In this document: one piece after another, positions 16,899-25,125 of the stretch
Position numbering within the stretch: the first letter of the stretch is position 1
Layout of the letters: every line of letters starts with the position of its first letter
From: Actinomycetota bacterium
Lineage (GTDB): Bacteria > Actinomycetota > Thermoleophilia > Solirubrobacterales > JACPNS01
DNA: 42,108 nucleotides
Direction: 5' to 3'
NCBI GenBank assembly: GCA_016213645.1
Contig: JACQZY010000009.1
Location: forward strand, 1 to 42,108
Notes under the pieces: generated by a model
What the model saw: the letters and a program-made list of their open reading frames with translations, nothing else
What the model was told of the DNA's origin: nothing
Database searches by the model: none
Translations under genes and position numbers: made by a program

Positions 16899-17306
16899 AT
16901 GTTCGGCGCAATCGATCACATCGGAGTGGCCGTCGAGGACATCGACGAGGCGCTCAAGCTCTACTCGGAGCAGTTTGAGATGGCGATCCAGTACCGCGAA
17001 ACGGTTCCGGAGCAGGGCGTTGAGGCCGTGTTGCTGGAGGTCGGCGACGGCCACGTGGAGTTGCTGCGGCCGCTGGGCCCGGACACTCCGGTCGGCAAGT
17101 TCATCGAGAATCGCGGCGTGGGCATGCATCACGTGGCTTACCGCGTGGTCGACGTAGCCGCCGAGCTGGCGCGCTTCAAGTCGCTGGGCCTTGAGCTGAT
17201 CGACGAAACTCCGCGCATCGGCATTCGCAACAGCACGGTGGCGTTTCTGCACCCCAAGAGCACCGGCGGCGTGCTGGTTGAACTGGTCACGCCGGCCGAT
17301 CACTGA
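16899..17306 (+). CDS. mce: Methylmalonyl-CoA epimerase
   Basis: 135 residues of the glyoxalase/VOC fold, interconverting the R and S forms of methylmalonyl-CoA between propionyl-CoA carboxylase and methylmalonyl-CoA mutase. The family start FGAIDHIGVAVEDIDEAL, the GMHHVAY motif (75-81) and the terminal GGVLVELV are clear. Probable metal ligands are H7, E54, H77 or H78, and the Glu in VLVEL. It stands 101 bp after the GGDEF gene. A TAGGCT hexamer at 16884-16889 just before the ATG could be a -10 box, with no Shine-Dalgarno visible. The mutase is not in the window. Confidence 0.93.
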   Translation: MFGAIDHIGVAVEDIDEALKLYSEQFEMAIQYRETVPEQGVEAVLLEVGDGHVELLRPLGPDTPVGKFIENRGVGMHHVAYRVVDVAAELARFKSLGLELIDETPRIGIRNSTVAFLHPKSTGGVLVELVTPADH

Positions 17307-17335
17307 CCCCGGCCCATACACCCCAGGAGGCTCGC

Positions 17336-17557
17336 ATGGCAGACGACAAGAAGCCCATTCAGATCGGTTTTCGCAACGGCCAGACGGTCGGCCTAAAGCT
17401 CGAACAGGCCGAGCTGGACAAGCTGATCGCCGCGATCAAGGCCGAGGAGTCCTGGCACACCGTGACCGAGGACACCAAGAGCCTGACCCTGCGCGCCGAC
17501 CGCGTCGACTTTTACGGCACCGACGAAAAGCCCGAAGCTCGCCGCGCCGGGTTTTAG
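17336..17557 (+). CDS. Small conserved protein, DUF3107-like
   Basis: 73 residues with a strong AGGAGG six bases before the ATG. The pattern of a short beta strand (IQIGFRNGQTVGLKL), a helix (QAELDKLIAAIKAEE), two strands with LTLRADRVDFYGT and a terminal PEARRAGF resembles the actinobacterial DUF3107 family, in which the last residues are similarly Arg-rich. The similarity is by eye, not by search. Function unknown. It sits between the epimerase (29 bp upstream) and a PAP2 phosphatase (20 bp downstream), probably in the same transcript. Confidence 0.7.
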   Translation: MADDKKPIQIGFRNGQTVGLKLEQAELDKLIAAIKAEESWHTVTEDTKSLTLRADRVDFYGTDEKPEARRAGF

Positions 17558-17577
17558 CGCGACGCCGGACGCGCGGC

Positions 17578-18267
17578 GTGGGTCTGCCCGTGATCAGAAA
17601 CGTTCGCTCGCGCATCGACGCGTTGAAGCCGCGCGCTTGCTGGCGGCCGCTCGACTTCGCCGAGTTGCCGCTGTTGAAGCTGGTGGAACGCGTACGACTG
17701 GGCGGACGCGTGGATACTCCGATAGCCCTGATCACGCGCGCAGGCGAACACGGCGCCGTCTGGTATCTGATCGCGGGAGTTGCCTCGGCGGTGGATGAGC
17801 CGCGCGGCGAGCGCTGGCGGCAGGCGGGATTTGCCGCCGCCGCGGCCTACCTGGTCGGCAGCGCGATGAAAATGATCGCCCGCCGCGGCCGTCCGCCGCT
17901 GGCATCAATCGGCACGGAGACCGCGCTGTCGTTCCCGTCTTTGCACGCCGCTACATCGTTCGCGGCGGCCCGAGCTTTTGCGGAGCTGTTGCCTGAACCG
18001 TTCGATCGCGCGCCGTTCGCGGCGGCGACGGCGGTCACCGCGTCGCGACTCCACTTCTGCGTGCACTATCCAAGCGACCTGGTGGCCGGTGCGCTGCTGG
18101 GAGACGCGATCGGCCGCGCTACGGTGGCACGATGGCGAGCAGAGGACAGTTCGGCCAAGGCAGCGGCACGCGCGGAAGGCGCGCGACTGGCTACCGCTGC
18201 ACTGGCCACCACGGCACGATCCACCGCGGCAATGGCCGGCGGCGCGGCCGACGGAGCGGCGCGGTGA
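17578..18267 (+). CDS. PAP2-family phosphatase
   Basis: 229 residues. The three phosphatase motifs of the PAP2 superfamily are present: KxxxxxxRP as KMIARRGRP (K98), a PSxH variant FPSLHAA, and SRxxxxxHxxxD as SRLHFCVHYPSD. This predicts a vanadium-haloperoxidase-fold hydrolase acting on a lipid phosphate such as undecaprenyl pyrophosphate or phosphatidic acid. Only about three hydrophobic stretches are seen, fewer than in six-helix members. The C-terminal 50 residues are Ala-rich and probably disordered. GTG 17578 is chosen for its position 21 bp after the preceding stop; GTG 17590 is an alternative. ychF follows after 4 bp. Confidence 0.83.
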   Translation: MGLPVIRNVRSRIDALKPRACWRPLDFAELPLLKLVERVRLGGRVDTPIALITRAGEHGAVWYLIAGVASAVDEPRGERWRQAGFAAAAAYLVGSAMKMIARRGRPPLASIGTETALSFPSLHAATSFAAARAFAELLPEPFDRAPFAAATAVTASRLHFCVHYPSDLVAGALLGDAIGRATVARWRAEDSSAKAAARAEGARLATAALATTARSTAAMAGGAADGAAR

Positions 18268-18271
18268 CGCG

Positions 18272-19354
18272 ATGGCGATGAAGGTCGGAATCGTCGGCAT
18301 GCCAAACGCCGGCAAGTCCTCGCTGTTCAACGCGCTCACACGTGCCGGTGCCGAGGCCGCTAACTACCCGTTCACCACCGTCGAACCGAACATCGCCGTC
18401 GTGCCGGTGCCCGACGAACGCCTGCTCCAGGTCGCTGCCGTGACCGGCGCCAAAGACATCCGACTCGACCAGATTCACGTACACGACATCGCAGGGCTGG
18501 TGCGCGGTGCCAGCAAAGGCGAGGGCTTGGGCAATCAGTTCCTCGCCAACATCCGCGAGACCGACGCGATTTTGCACGTCGTGCGCGCCCACGAGGACGC
18601 CAACGTCGTTCACCCCGAAGGCCGGGTAGACCCGATCGGCGACATCGAAACGATCGAGACCGAGCTGATTTACGCCGATCTCGAGCAGGCCGAGCGCCGA
18701 CTGGAGCGCGTGGCCAAGCAGGCCAAATCGTTGGACCCGGAGGCGATCGCCGAAGAAGCCTGGCTGCGCAAGGTGATCGCCGCGCTGCAAGAAGGCAAGC
18801 CGGTGCGCACGGTCCCGGTGCCCGAAGACGCGCCGCTCGCGCTGAAGAGTCTGGCCCCGCTTACCGGCAAGCCGGTGCTGTTTGTCGCCAACGTGACGGA
18901 AGGCGAAGACGATGTGCCGCCCGCGATTGCCGAATACGCCGCCTCGCAGGGCGCGGCGGCGGTAGCCGTGAGCTCGCGCCTGGAGAGCGAGCTGGTTGAG
19001 ATGGACGACGACGAGGCGGCGATCATGCGCGAAGAGTTGGAGCTGCCGGAGACCGGCCTGGTACGCGTGATCAATGGTGCCTTTGCTCTGCTCGACCTGA
19101 TCACCTTTCTCACTGTCGGCGAGCAGATCGGCCAGTCGTGGCACATCAAGCGCGGCTCGACGGTGTGGGAGGCCGCGGGCGAGATCCACACCGACATCCA
19201 GCAGGGATTTGTGCGCGCCGAGGTGATCGCATGGAACGACCTGATCGACGCCGGCGGCTACAGCGGCGCTCGCGACCGTGGCACGCTCCGGCTTGAAGGC
19301 CGCGACTACTTAATGGCCGACGGAGACGTGATCACGATCAAGCACACGGGGTGA
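18272..19354 (+). CDS. ychF: Redox/ribosome-associated ATPase YchF (Obg family)
   Basis: 360 residues, normal length. G1 is GMPNAGKSS near the N-terminus, the G3 region DIAGLVRGASKGEGLGNQFL is typical of YchF, and the G4 position reads NVTEGE rather than NKxD, the change linked to ATP preference in YchF. A coiled-coil arm spans about residues 125-175, and the C-terminal TGS domain ends with the family sequence EIHTDIQQGFVRAEVI and MADGDVITIKH. Family members bind the ribosome and influence translation and stress responses. I chose ATG 18272, with Met3 as an alternative. It ends the run of genes starting at the epimerase. Confidence 0.95.
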   Translation: MAMKVGIVGMPNAGKSSLFNALTRAGAEAANYPFTTVEPNIAVVPVPDERLLQVAAVTGAKDIRLDQIHVHDIAGLVRGASKGEGLGNQFLANIRETDAILHVVRAHEDANVVHPEGRVDPIGDIETIETELIYADLEQAERRLERVAKQAKSLDPEAIAEEAWLRKVIAALQEGKPVRTVPVPEDAPLALKSLAPLTGKPVLFVANVTEGEDDVPPAIAEYAASQGAAAVAVSSRLESELVEMDDDEAAIMREELELPETGLVRVINGAFALLDLITFLTVGEQIGQSWHIKRGSTVWEAAGEIHTDIQQGFVRAEVIAWNDLIDAGGYSGARDRGTLRLEGRDYLMADGDVITIKHTG

Positions 19355-19539
19355 GACACGGTCGCCGAGCGCTTTTTCAAACAGGCGGATGCCTTTAATG
19401 TCAGCCGGTCTAAACGATGCCGTGGATTTGATCTCAATCGGGATCACCGATCCGTCGGCGCTCGATTCGGGACCGGCTAAAACGCCGACATCGGATTAGC
19501 GTTGACCGATCTCGCTAAACATCCTCACCACTCCGCCGA

Positions 19540-19555
19540 TACAGACATGTCTGTA
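19540..19555. promoter_or_regulatory. 16-bp perfect palindrome upstream of the M48 gene
   Basis: TACAGACATGTCTGTA is a perfect 16-bp inverted repeat, 28 bp before the start of the M48 protease gene and just upstream of its AAGGAG. The ACAGAC/GTCTGT half-sites resemble operators of TetR/AcrR-type regulators. No regulator gene is adjacent, so the binding protein would be encoded elsewhere. Confidence 0.5.
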
Positions 19556-19583
19556 CTCAATTCCAAGGAGACGCGGAATCGGT

Positions 19584-22007
19584 TTGAATGCGGGTGTGGA
19601 ACAGAGCACGCGCGTGCGTCTGGGGGCGTCGCGGGGGACGATTGCGGTCAACTTGATTGTGGGCGGGGTGTGCGCGCTGATTGGGATCGCCGGTTTGGCG
19701 GCCATCGCGGTGCTGCTCACAATGCCCGATTTCACCGGTGGGCAGCGGCTCGTGATCATCGCGATGTTCGGTGCGATTTCCGCGATCACGCTTCGACAGC
19801 CCTGGGTGTGGTTTCGAGAAATCTGTTTTCGCGGGGCCGCGTTGACGGTGAGCGATGGCCTGCTGAGGATTGACGATCCTCGTCTGCTCGACCGGCCGCT
19901 GGTATTGCCACTCGCAGAGGTGATGGTGGCTACCGTCGATGAGCCGGTGCCCGGAGCTGCCGACCGCAAGTTTCCGGTTTACAGAAGCTTTTCGTGGCAG
20001 AGTGTCGGCGCGCCGGCCGAGATGGAGCCGGTCGGCTTCCTCGTGGGGCCGGAGGACGTGTGCCTGCTTCCACTTACCGCGGGCGCGACGGAACTGAACT
20101 GCGCGCTGGTGTTCAGATCTCCCCGGCGTTGTTCGGCGCATCGCCGCCACGGCTTTCTGGCGCGGCGGGCCGACATCGATCTACAGGTCGGTGGATTGAT
20201 TCTGAGCGCCGCGCGCTTGAACGATTTCATCGAGACGTTCGCGGCGGCCGGGTTGCTGCGGCGGCTTACGACATCCGATTTGAACGCGGCACCGGAGACG
20301 GTGCCGTTCGAGCAGGCTTCGGCCGCTCAACCCGGGCCGGCTGTGCCGGCGAGCGCACCGCCAAGCGCACCGCCGAGCGCGACGGCCCCCGTGCATATGC
20401 AGACGGTCTCGACGCCCTCCGACCACCCCGACCGGCAGTCGGACCACAGCGCCATCTTGACCGAGCCGCCACCCGAGTGCGTGCCGGACGCCGCGAGCAT
20501 CGAAAGGCGCACGCTGGCGTTGATCCGCGGTTTCTATATGCGGGTCGTGCTGGCGTTCGCGGCGTTGATCGCGGCGGGCGTGGTTTCGTTCATGGTTTTT
20601 GGCCGAATGACTTGGCTGGGACTGGCCTGCGTGGGCTCTGCGGCGATTCTCGCTCGCGTAGCTTGGCCGCGTGACGAACATTGGTGTGACGACCGGCCGG
20701 AACTCGATCTCGCCGCAAACCCGGAGGTGGCGCGGCTTGTGGCCAACATCTGCGCTGCTTCGGGAGTGGCGCCGCCCCGATCGATCCGCTTGAACCTAGA
20801 GTTCGGTGCGTCCACGCAGCCTCACGAGCTGAACTTCGAGAAAGGCGGGTACACGATTGCGCTCGGTATGCCGATGCTCGCCACTTCGAACGTGTCTCAA
20901 CTTGCATCCGTGATCGCCCACGAAGTCGCGCACGCGCGCGACGATCTGGCTCGCGTTCGCCAACTCGGACGAGCATGCGACGCCGTCGGTCGCACGTATG
21001 ACCGCTTCTGCGAGTACGCGCTCTTCGGTGACCTTGTGGAAGAGAGCGCCGATCGCTTCGCGCGGCGGCTGTCGGCCCTTGCGCGGGAGTCCGAGTACCG
21101 TGCAGACCTTCACGCCGCCACAACCGTCGGTGCAGATTCAACCACGGAGATGCTGCGCAAACTGCCGGTGGCCGATCGTGCGACGGAGATCTACTGGGCC
21201 ACCTTCGCCGCGCCGATGCTGGAGGCCGGACTGGCGCCGCCGCTGGCCGTCGGACTGGCACACTACGTGCGCGAAGCGCAGTGGGTGCGTGAGACGATGG
21301 ACGACATCGACGACCTGCTCGAAGGCGAGGTTGCTTCTGTGTACCACGACCATCCGCGCGTGATCGACCGGATCAAGTTCGTGACGCGGTTCGCGACCGT
21401 CGGCGGCCATCGGGTGGACCGGCGTTCCGCGCTCTCACTGCTGGCCGATCCCGCCAGACTGGAACGCGACCTGCTGGAGCATCTGGCCGGCAATCGCGTT
21501 ACCGCGTTGAGGCCGTGCGACTGGCCGGTGGCGTTGCGCACGGGGCTGCCGCCTCACTGGCGCATGCTGCGCGATCAGTACGAACCGGCGCTCGCACAAT
21601 ACGCCTGGTGGCAACTGCACGATCTGATGATTGATAAACAAAGCTTTGCCGCCGCGGTCGGCATACCGATCCACGACAGCAGGCAGGTTCACGCCCAGGG
21701 GGATCCTTTCGCGCCGGAATTCCCGATGAGTTTCCACCTGGCGGTGCTCAACATCGCTTCGTTCAGCACTGCACTGATCGAACGGAATTTTGAACTTTTA
21801 GCCACCGTGCCGGGCGCACCGATCGAGTTCAAGCACGGCGCGACTTCACTGGACGCCGCCGAGACGATCCGGCAGTTGACGCTCGGCGAAATGACACGCA
21901 AGCAATGGATCGAAGGCTGCCGCCGACTCGGCATCGCCGAGGCGCCGATGGCGTCGCCGGAACGTTCGGAATCCTCTGCCGCCGACGTCAGCGCCGCGTA
22001 CGCGTAA
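19584..22007 (+). CDS. Membrane protein with M48-type zinc peptidase domain
   Basis: 807 residues, longer than HtpX/Ste24 relatives. Two N-terminal membrane helices (about 20-75) are followed by a beta-rich region (about 80-215) that could be a PH-like domain, then a disordered Pro/Ala/Ser linker (about 240-310), two more helices (about 320-365) and the peptidase core. HEVAH (446-450) gives two zinc ligands and the catalytic Glu. The downstream ESEYRAD (E502/E504) supplies the third ligand. Such proteases clip membrane or membrane-near proteins. The start TTG 19584 lies 13 bases after AAGGAG; GTG 19596 is an alternative. Its 3' end overlaps the convergent SpoIID-like gene by 20 bp. Function beyond proteolysis is unknown. 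Confidence 0.85.
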   Translation: MNAGVEQSTRVRLGASRGTIAVNLIVGGVCALIGIAGLAAIAVLLTMPDFTGGQRLVIIAMFGAISAITLRQPWVWFREICFRGAALTVSDGLLRIDDPRLLDRPLVLPLAEVMVATVDEPVPGAADRKFPVYRSFSWQSVGAPAEMEPVGFLVGPEDVCLLPLTAGATELNCALVFRSPRRCSAHRRHGFLARRADIDLQVGGLILSAARLNDFIETFAAAGLLRRLTTSDLNAAPETVPFEQASAAQPGPAVPASAPPSAPPSATAPVHMQTVSTPSDHPDRQSDHSAILTEPPPECVPDAASIERRTLALIRGFYMRVVLAFAALIAAGVVSFMVFGRMTWLGLACVGSAAILARVAWPRDEHWCDDRPELDLAANPEVARLVANICAASGVAPPRSIRLNLEFGASTQPHELNFEKGGYTIALGMPMLATSNVSQLASVIAHEVAHARDDLARVRQLGRACDAVGRTYDRFCEYALFGDLVEESADRFARRLSALARESEYRADLHAATTVGADSTTEMLRKLPVADRATEIYWATFAAPMLEAGLAPPLAVGLAHYVREAQWVRETMDDIDDLLEGEVASVYHDHPRVIDRIKFVTRFATVGGHRVDRRSALSLLADPARLERDLLEHLAGNRVTALRPCDWPVALRTGLPPHWRMLRDQYEPALAQYAWWQLHDLMIDKQSFAAAVGIPIHDSRQVHAQGDPFAPEFPMSFHLAVLNIASFSTALIERNFELLATVPGAPIEFKHGATSLDAAETIRQLTLGEMTRKQWIEGCRRLGIAEAPMASPERSESSAADVSAAYA

Positions 22008-23178
22008 ACGACACCCAGGTGTCGAACAAGCCGAGCCGCGCACGCAACGTCGTACCGTCGGTACGCACCCGGCCACCGGTGCCGATCACGTCGGCTTTCA
22101 TCACCCTCGGAGACACTCCGCGCTGAACCACTTTGATCGCTTTCAGGCGGCCCTTCACCAGATTGCCAAGCTTCGCCTGCATCGTCGCCTGCGAGTAGCG
22201 GATCGCCCAGTTGTGCTTTGGCGACGCGTCGTCGTAAGGATCCTCGACTGACTTCAAATAGGGCACGGGCTTGGAGCTCTGCCAGACATTCTCGATGTTT
22301 TCGGTGCGGCCGCCGGAGGTTGAGAAGAAGTACGCGGCGATCACTTTGTCGGCGTACTTGACCACTTCGCCGGCCGTGTCGCGAACTGCTGCGTTGGTGG
22401 AGGCGACTTCGGCGCCGGCGCCGCGATAGACCTGCGAGCGCGTGTCCGGGTACTGGTCGAACAGCGCACCGCCTGCGTCGGTGGCCAGCGCGTAGGAACG
22501 GGCGGCCACGGCTTGGGTCTTCAGCGCCTCGGCGTGCCACGAGGTCGGCACTTCGCCGGGCACAACACCCTGTACGTAATCATCGAGGTCCACGGCGTTG
22601 ACCACATTCATGCCGCCGAGCGCCGACTCGCTGAACTCCAGACCGCCGCGATAGCGACCATTGCGCACGCCGCCGATCGCGGTGCCATTTAACGTGACCG
22701 GGTCGCCGCCGTCGGTGATCAGCAGTCCGTTGTCGTAGCTTTCCACGAGGTCGCCGCCGTCGTAGATCTTGATCGACCCGGCGTCGCGCTTAACGGCGTA
22801 GGTCTTCTTCACGTCCAGCTGTTTGCCGCCGGTCGCGCGCGTGGCGCCGGTCACGCTGACCGAGCTGACGCCCTGGCGCAGAATCACGCGAATCGTTGAG
22901 GTGGAGGACTGCCCGATCGACGTGTCCGTGTAGTAGTGGCCAAGAATCTGCTTGTAGTTGCGCCCCTGAAGCGCGTAACCCTGCGCGCCGTACTGACTCA
23001 TGCCGATGCCGTGGCCATAGCCGTGGCCACGCAGCACCCAGGTGAGCGGCTTGGCTGACGCCTCGCTCGCGAGCGCGGCGGGCAGAGCCGCGATCAGTGC
23101 ACACGCGAATGCGCCGGCGGCCAGACGCACGCGCTGTCTCGTTTTGGCTGCAATTTGCATTTGATCGAGCTTATGCAT
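21988..23178 (-). CDS. Secreted SpoIID/LytB-domain protein
   Basis: About 396 residues. An N-terminal signal peptide (basic TRQRVR, hydrophobic AAGAFACALIAALPAALA, then Ala-rich cleavage region) precedes GHGYGHGIGMSQYGAQGYA at about residues 50-68. The SpoIID/LytB core follows, with VNAVDLDDYVQGVVPGEVPTSWHAEALKTQA, whose Glu in PGEVP matches the catalytic Glu of lytic transglycosylase SpoIID. The GHGxGHGxGMSQ motif is usually at the C-terminus of SpoIID but leads here. The likely role is peptidoglycan remodelling in the wall; these domains also occur outside spore-formers. I use ATG 23178; GTG 23199 and ATG 23160 are alternatives. It converges on and overlaps the M48 gene. Confidence 0.87.
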   Translation of the reverse strand: MHKLDQMQIAAKTRQRVRLAAGAFACALIAALPAALASEASAKPLTWVLRGHGYGHGIGMSQYGAQGYALQGRNYKQILGHYYTDTSIGQSSTSTIRVILRQGVSSVSVTGATRATGGKQLDVKKTYAVKRDAGSIKIYDGGDLVESYDNGLLITDGGDPVTLNGTAIGGVRNGRYRGGLEFSESALGGMNVVNAVDLDDYVQGVVPGEVPTSWHAEALKTQAVAARSYALATDAGGALFDQYPDTRSQVYRGAGAEVASTNAAVRDTAGEVVKYADKVIAAYFFSTSGGRTENIENVWQSSKPVPYLKSVEDPYDDASPKHNWAIRYSQATMQAKLGNLVKGRLKAIKVVQRGVSPRVMKADVIGTGGRVRTDGTTLRARLGLFDTWVSFTRTRR

Positions 23179-23197
23179 TGGTGCGATAAGTCCTACC

Positions 23198-23211
23198 ACT
23201 CCGCACGGAGT
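23198..23211. promoter_or_regulatory. 14-bp palindrome in the divergent SpoIID/ALS gap
   Basis: ACTCCG-CA-CGGAGT is an inverted repeat with a 2-bp centre, 20 bp upstream of the SpoIID-like start in a 175-bp divergent region. It could be an operator for either gene. Confidence 0.3.
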
Positions 23212-23275
23212 TCGTTGTTAGGCTGCAATCCGGTTCGCTTGAGTTGCGATCTCAGTGCAAATCGACGGCGTGCTC

Positions 23276-23335
23276 ATTGAAGGCGCGCCCATTGACGGCG
23301 CGCCTTTCGATGGCGCGTCCATCACCGGCGAGTCC
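23276..23335 (+). repeat. Four imperfect 15-bp tandem repeats
   Basis: Units at 23276-23290, 23291-23305, 23306-23320 and 23321-23335 follow the pattern ATTGAxGGCGCGCCx, with the first two nearly identical and the last most diverged. They lie just before the ribosome binding site of the acetolactate-synthase-like gene. They are in frame with it and read as IEGAP-IDGAP-FDGAS-ITGES, so an extended N-terminus from GTG 23255 is possible but less likely. Confidence 0.55.
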
Positions 23336-23353
23336 GCCACAGGAAGGGAACAC

Positions 23354-24997
23354 ATGTCAGCGCCCAAAGCATCGGCCGTCTTTGTCGAATGTCTCGAGGC
23401 CGAGGGGGTGCGTTACGTGTTCGGCATCCCCGGCGAGGAGACGCTGGACCTTAACGAGTCGATCGAGGACTCATCCGTGTCCTTCGTACCCGTGCGCCAC
23501 GAGCAGGGCGGCGCATACATGGCCGACGTTTACGGTCGCCTGACCGGCCGCGCCGGCGTGTGCCTGGGCACGCTTGGCCCCGGCGCCACGAACTTGGTGA
23601 CGGCCGTGGCCGACGCGTTCCTGGACCGCGCGCCGCTGGTGGCACTGACCGGTCAGGGCGACCTGGAGCGCATGCACAAGGAGTCGCATCAGTACATCGA
23701 CGTCGTCAGCATCATGCGGCCGATCACCAAATGGAACGCACTGCTCACCGACCCGGCGATCATCCCCGAGGTCGTACGCAAGGCCTTCAAACTGGCGGAG
23801 AGCGAAAAGCCCGGCGCCACGCACATCGAACTACCCGAGGACGTGATGGCCCAGCCGCTGGACGCGCGCCCGATGCCGCGCATGGAGGTGGCCCGGCCCG
23901 AGCCCAACGCACGTGACATTCTGCGCGCCGCCGACATGATCAAGAGCGCGAGTAAGCCGGTCGTGCTGGCCGGCAACGGCGTGATCCGCTCGCACGCGGT
24001 GCAGGCGCTGCGCGACTTCGCCAAGGCCACCAACATGGGCGTTGCCTCGACGTTCATGGGCAAGGGCGTGATGGACTTCGAGGACGACCTGTCGCTCGGT
24101 TCGGTCGGTCTGCAGGCCGGTGACTACGCAATGGCGGGCTTTGACGACGCCGACCTGGTGATCACGATCGGCTACGACCTGGTCGAGCACGCGCCCAAGC
24201 ACTGGAACCCGTCAGGCGACAAGCAGATCATCGTGATCGACACCACGCCCGCCGAGATCGACAGTTTCTACACGCACGAGATCGAGCTGATCGGCGACAT
24301 TTACCACATCCTCACCATCCTCACGGAGGAGTGCCGCAACTGTTCGTTTGACGGCGGATCACGCCGCCTGCACGACGTGGTGATGGGCCGCCTGGAAGCC
24401 GCTCGCAACGACGACACGTGGCCGGCCCAGCCGCCGCGCGCGCTGTGGGAGATCCGCCAAGCGATGGGCCGTGAGGACATTTTGATCAGCGACGTCGGTC
24501 TGCACAAGCTGTGGATCGGGCGGATGTTCCCGGCCTACGAGCCGAACACCGTTCTGATCGCCAACGGGCTGGCCGGCATGGGCTTTGCGCTGCCGGCGGC
24601 GATCGCCGCCAAGCTGGTGCATCCGGAACGCACGGTGATCACCGTCAACGGCGACGGCGGCTTCATGATGAACTGCCAGGAGCTGGAGACGGCGGTGCGC
24701 CTGAAGACGCCGATCGTCAACATCATCTGGGAAAACCAGCAGTTCGGTTCGATCGTCTGGAAGCAGGACAACAAGTTCGGCCGCCACTTCGGCGTGGACT
24801 TCACCAACCCCGACTTCGTAATGCTCGCCGAAAGTTTCGGCATGCCCGCGTGGCGCGCCACGTCCTGCGACGACTTTCGCGATCGCTTACGCCACGCGAT
24901 CACGCTGGACCTGCCGTCGCTGATCGTGCTGCCGATCGACTACTCGACCGACGTGCGGATCAGCGAAGAGCTGGGCGAGGGGCTGGTGGCAACCTAG
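23354..24997 (+). CDS. Thiamine-diphosphate enzyme, acetolactate-synthase-like
   Basis: 547 residues, the size of an acetolactate synthase large subunit, condensing two pyruvates, or of a related ThDP enzyme. The catalytic Glu is E50 in VRHEQGG, and the ThDP/Mg motif GDGGFMMNCQELETAVRLKTPIVNIIWEN fits GDG-x(about 25)-NN with a changed end. The central domain (KPVVLAGNGVIRS) is standard. No small regulatory subunit gene adjoins it, so a catabolic AlsS-like role is as plausible as branched-chain amino acid synthesis. AGGAAGGGAA places the start at ATG 23354. Long runs of high-GC sequence and simple CCGCC repeats follow the stop (25000-25080). Confidence 0.87.
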   Translation: MSAPKASAVFVECLEAEGVRYVFGIPGEETLDLNESIEDSSVSFVPVRHEQGGAYMADVYGRLTGRAGVCLGTLGPGATNLVTAVADAFLDRAPLVALTGQGDLERMHKESHQYIDVVSIMRPITKWNALLTDPAIIPEVVRKAFKLAESEKPGATHIELPEDVMAQPLDARPMPRMEVARPEPNARDILRAADMIKSASKPVVLAGNGVIRSHAVQALRDFAKATNMGVASTFMGKGVMDFEDDLSLGSVGLQAGDYAMAGFDDADLVITIGYDLVEHAPKHWNPSGDKQIIVIDTTPAEIDSFYTHEIELIGDIYHILTILTEECRNCSFDGGSRRLHDVVMGRLEAARNDDTWPAQPPRALWEIRQAMGREDILISDVGLHKLWIGRMFPAYEPNTVLIANGLAGMGFALPAAIAAKLVHPERTVITVNGDGGFMMNCQELETAVRLKTPIVNIIWENQQFGSIVWKQDNKFGRHFGVDFTNPDFVMLAESFGMPAWRATSCDDFRDRLRHAITLDLPSLIVLPIDYSTDVRISEELGEGLVAT

Positions 24998-25097
24998 CCC
25001 CGGCCGGGCCTGTCGCCCGCCGCCTGCACCCGCTGCGCGCCGTCCGCTCGCCCGCCCGTCCGCCCGCCCGCGAAGGCCCTGCCCAGAGCCGGATCTT

Positions 25098-25120
25098 GCG
25101 CAGACCTCTGACTTCTACGC
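25098..25120. repeat. Interspersed inverted repeat, GCGCAGA-N9-TCTACGC
   Basis: Arms GCGCAGA (25098-25104) and TCTACGC (25114-25120) with the same 9-bp spacing as the element at 7801-7823, again in an intergenic region. TTG precedes and GAA follows, lengthening the partial symmetry. Confidence 0.5.
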
Positions 25121-25125
25121 GAAGG

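Noticed and set aside
19398..19499. 33-residue frame between ychF and the M48 gene
   Set aside because: Only a weak AGGCGG upstream, no recognisable features, and short enough to occur by chance; conservation would be needed.
25000..25080. Possible structured RNA in the very GC-rich stretch after the acetolactate-synthase-like gene
   Set aside because: It is simple CCGCC-type low-complexity sequence without a clear long stem.
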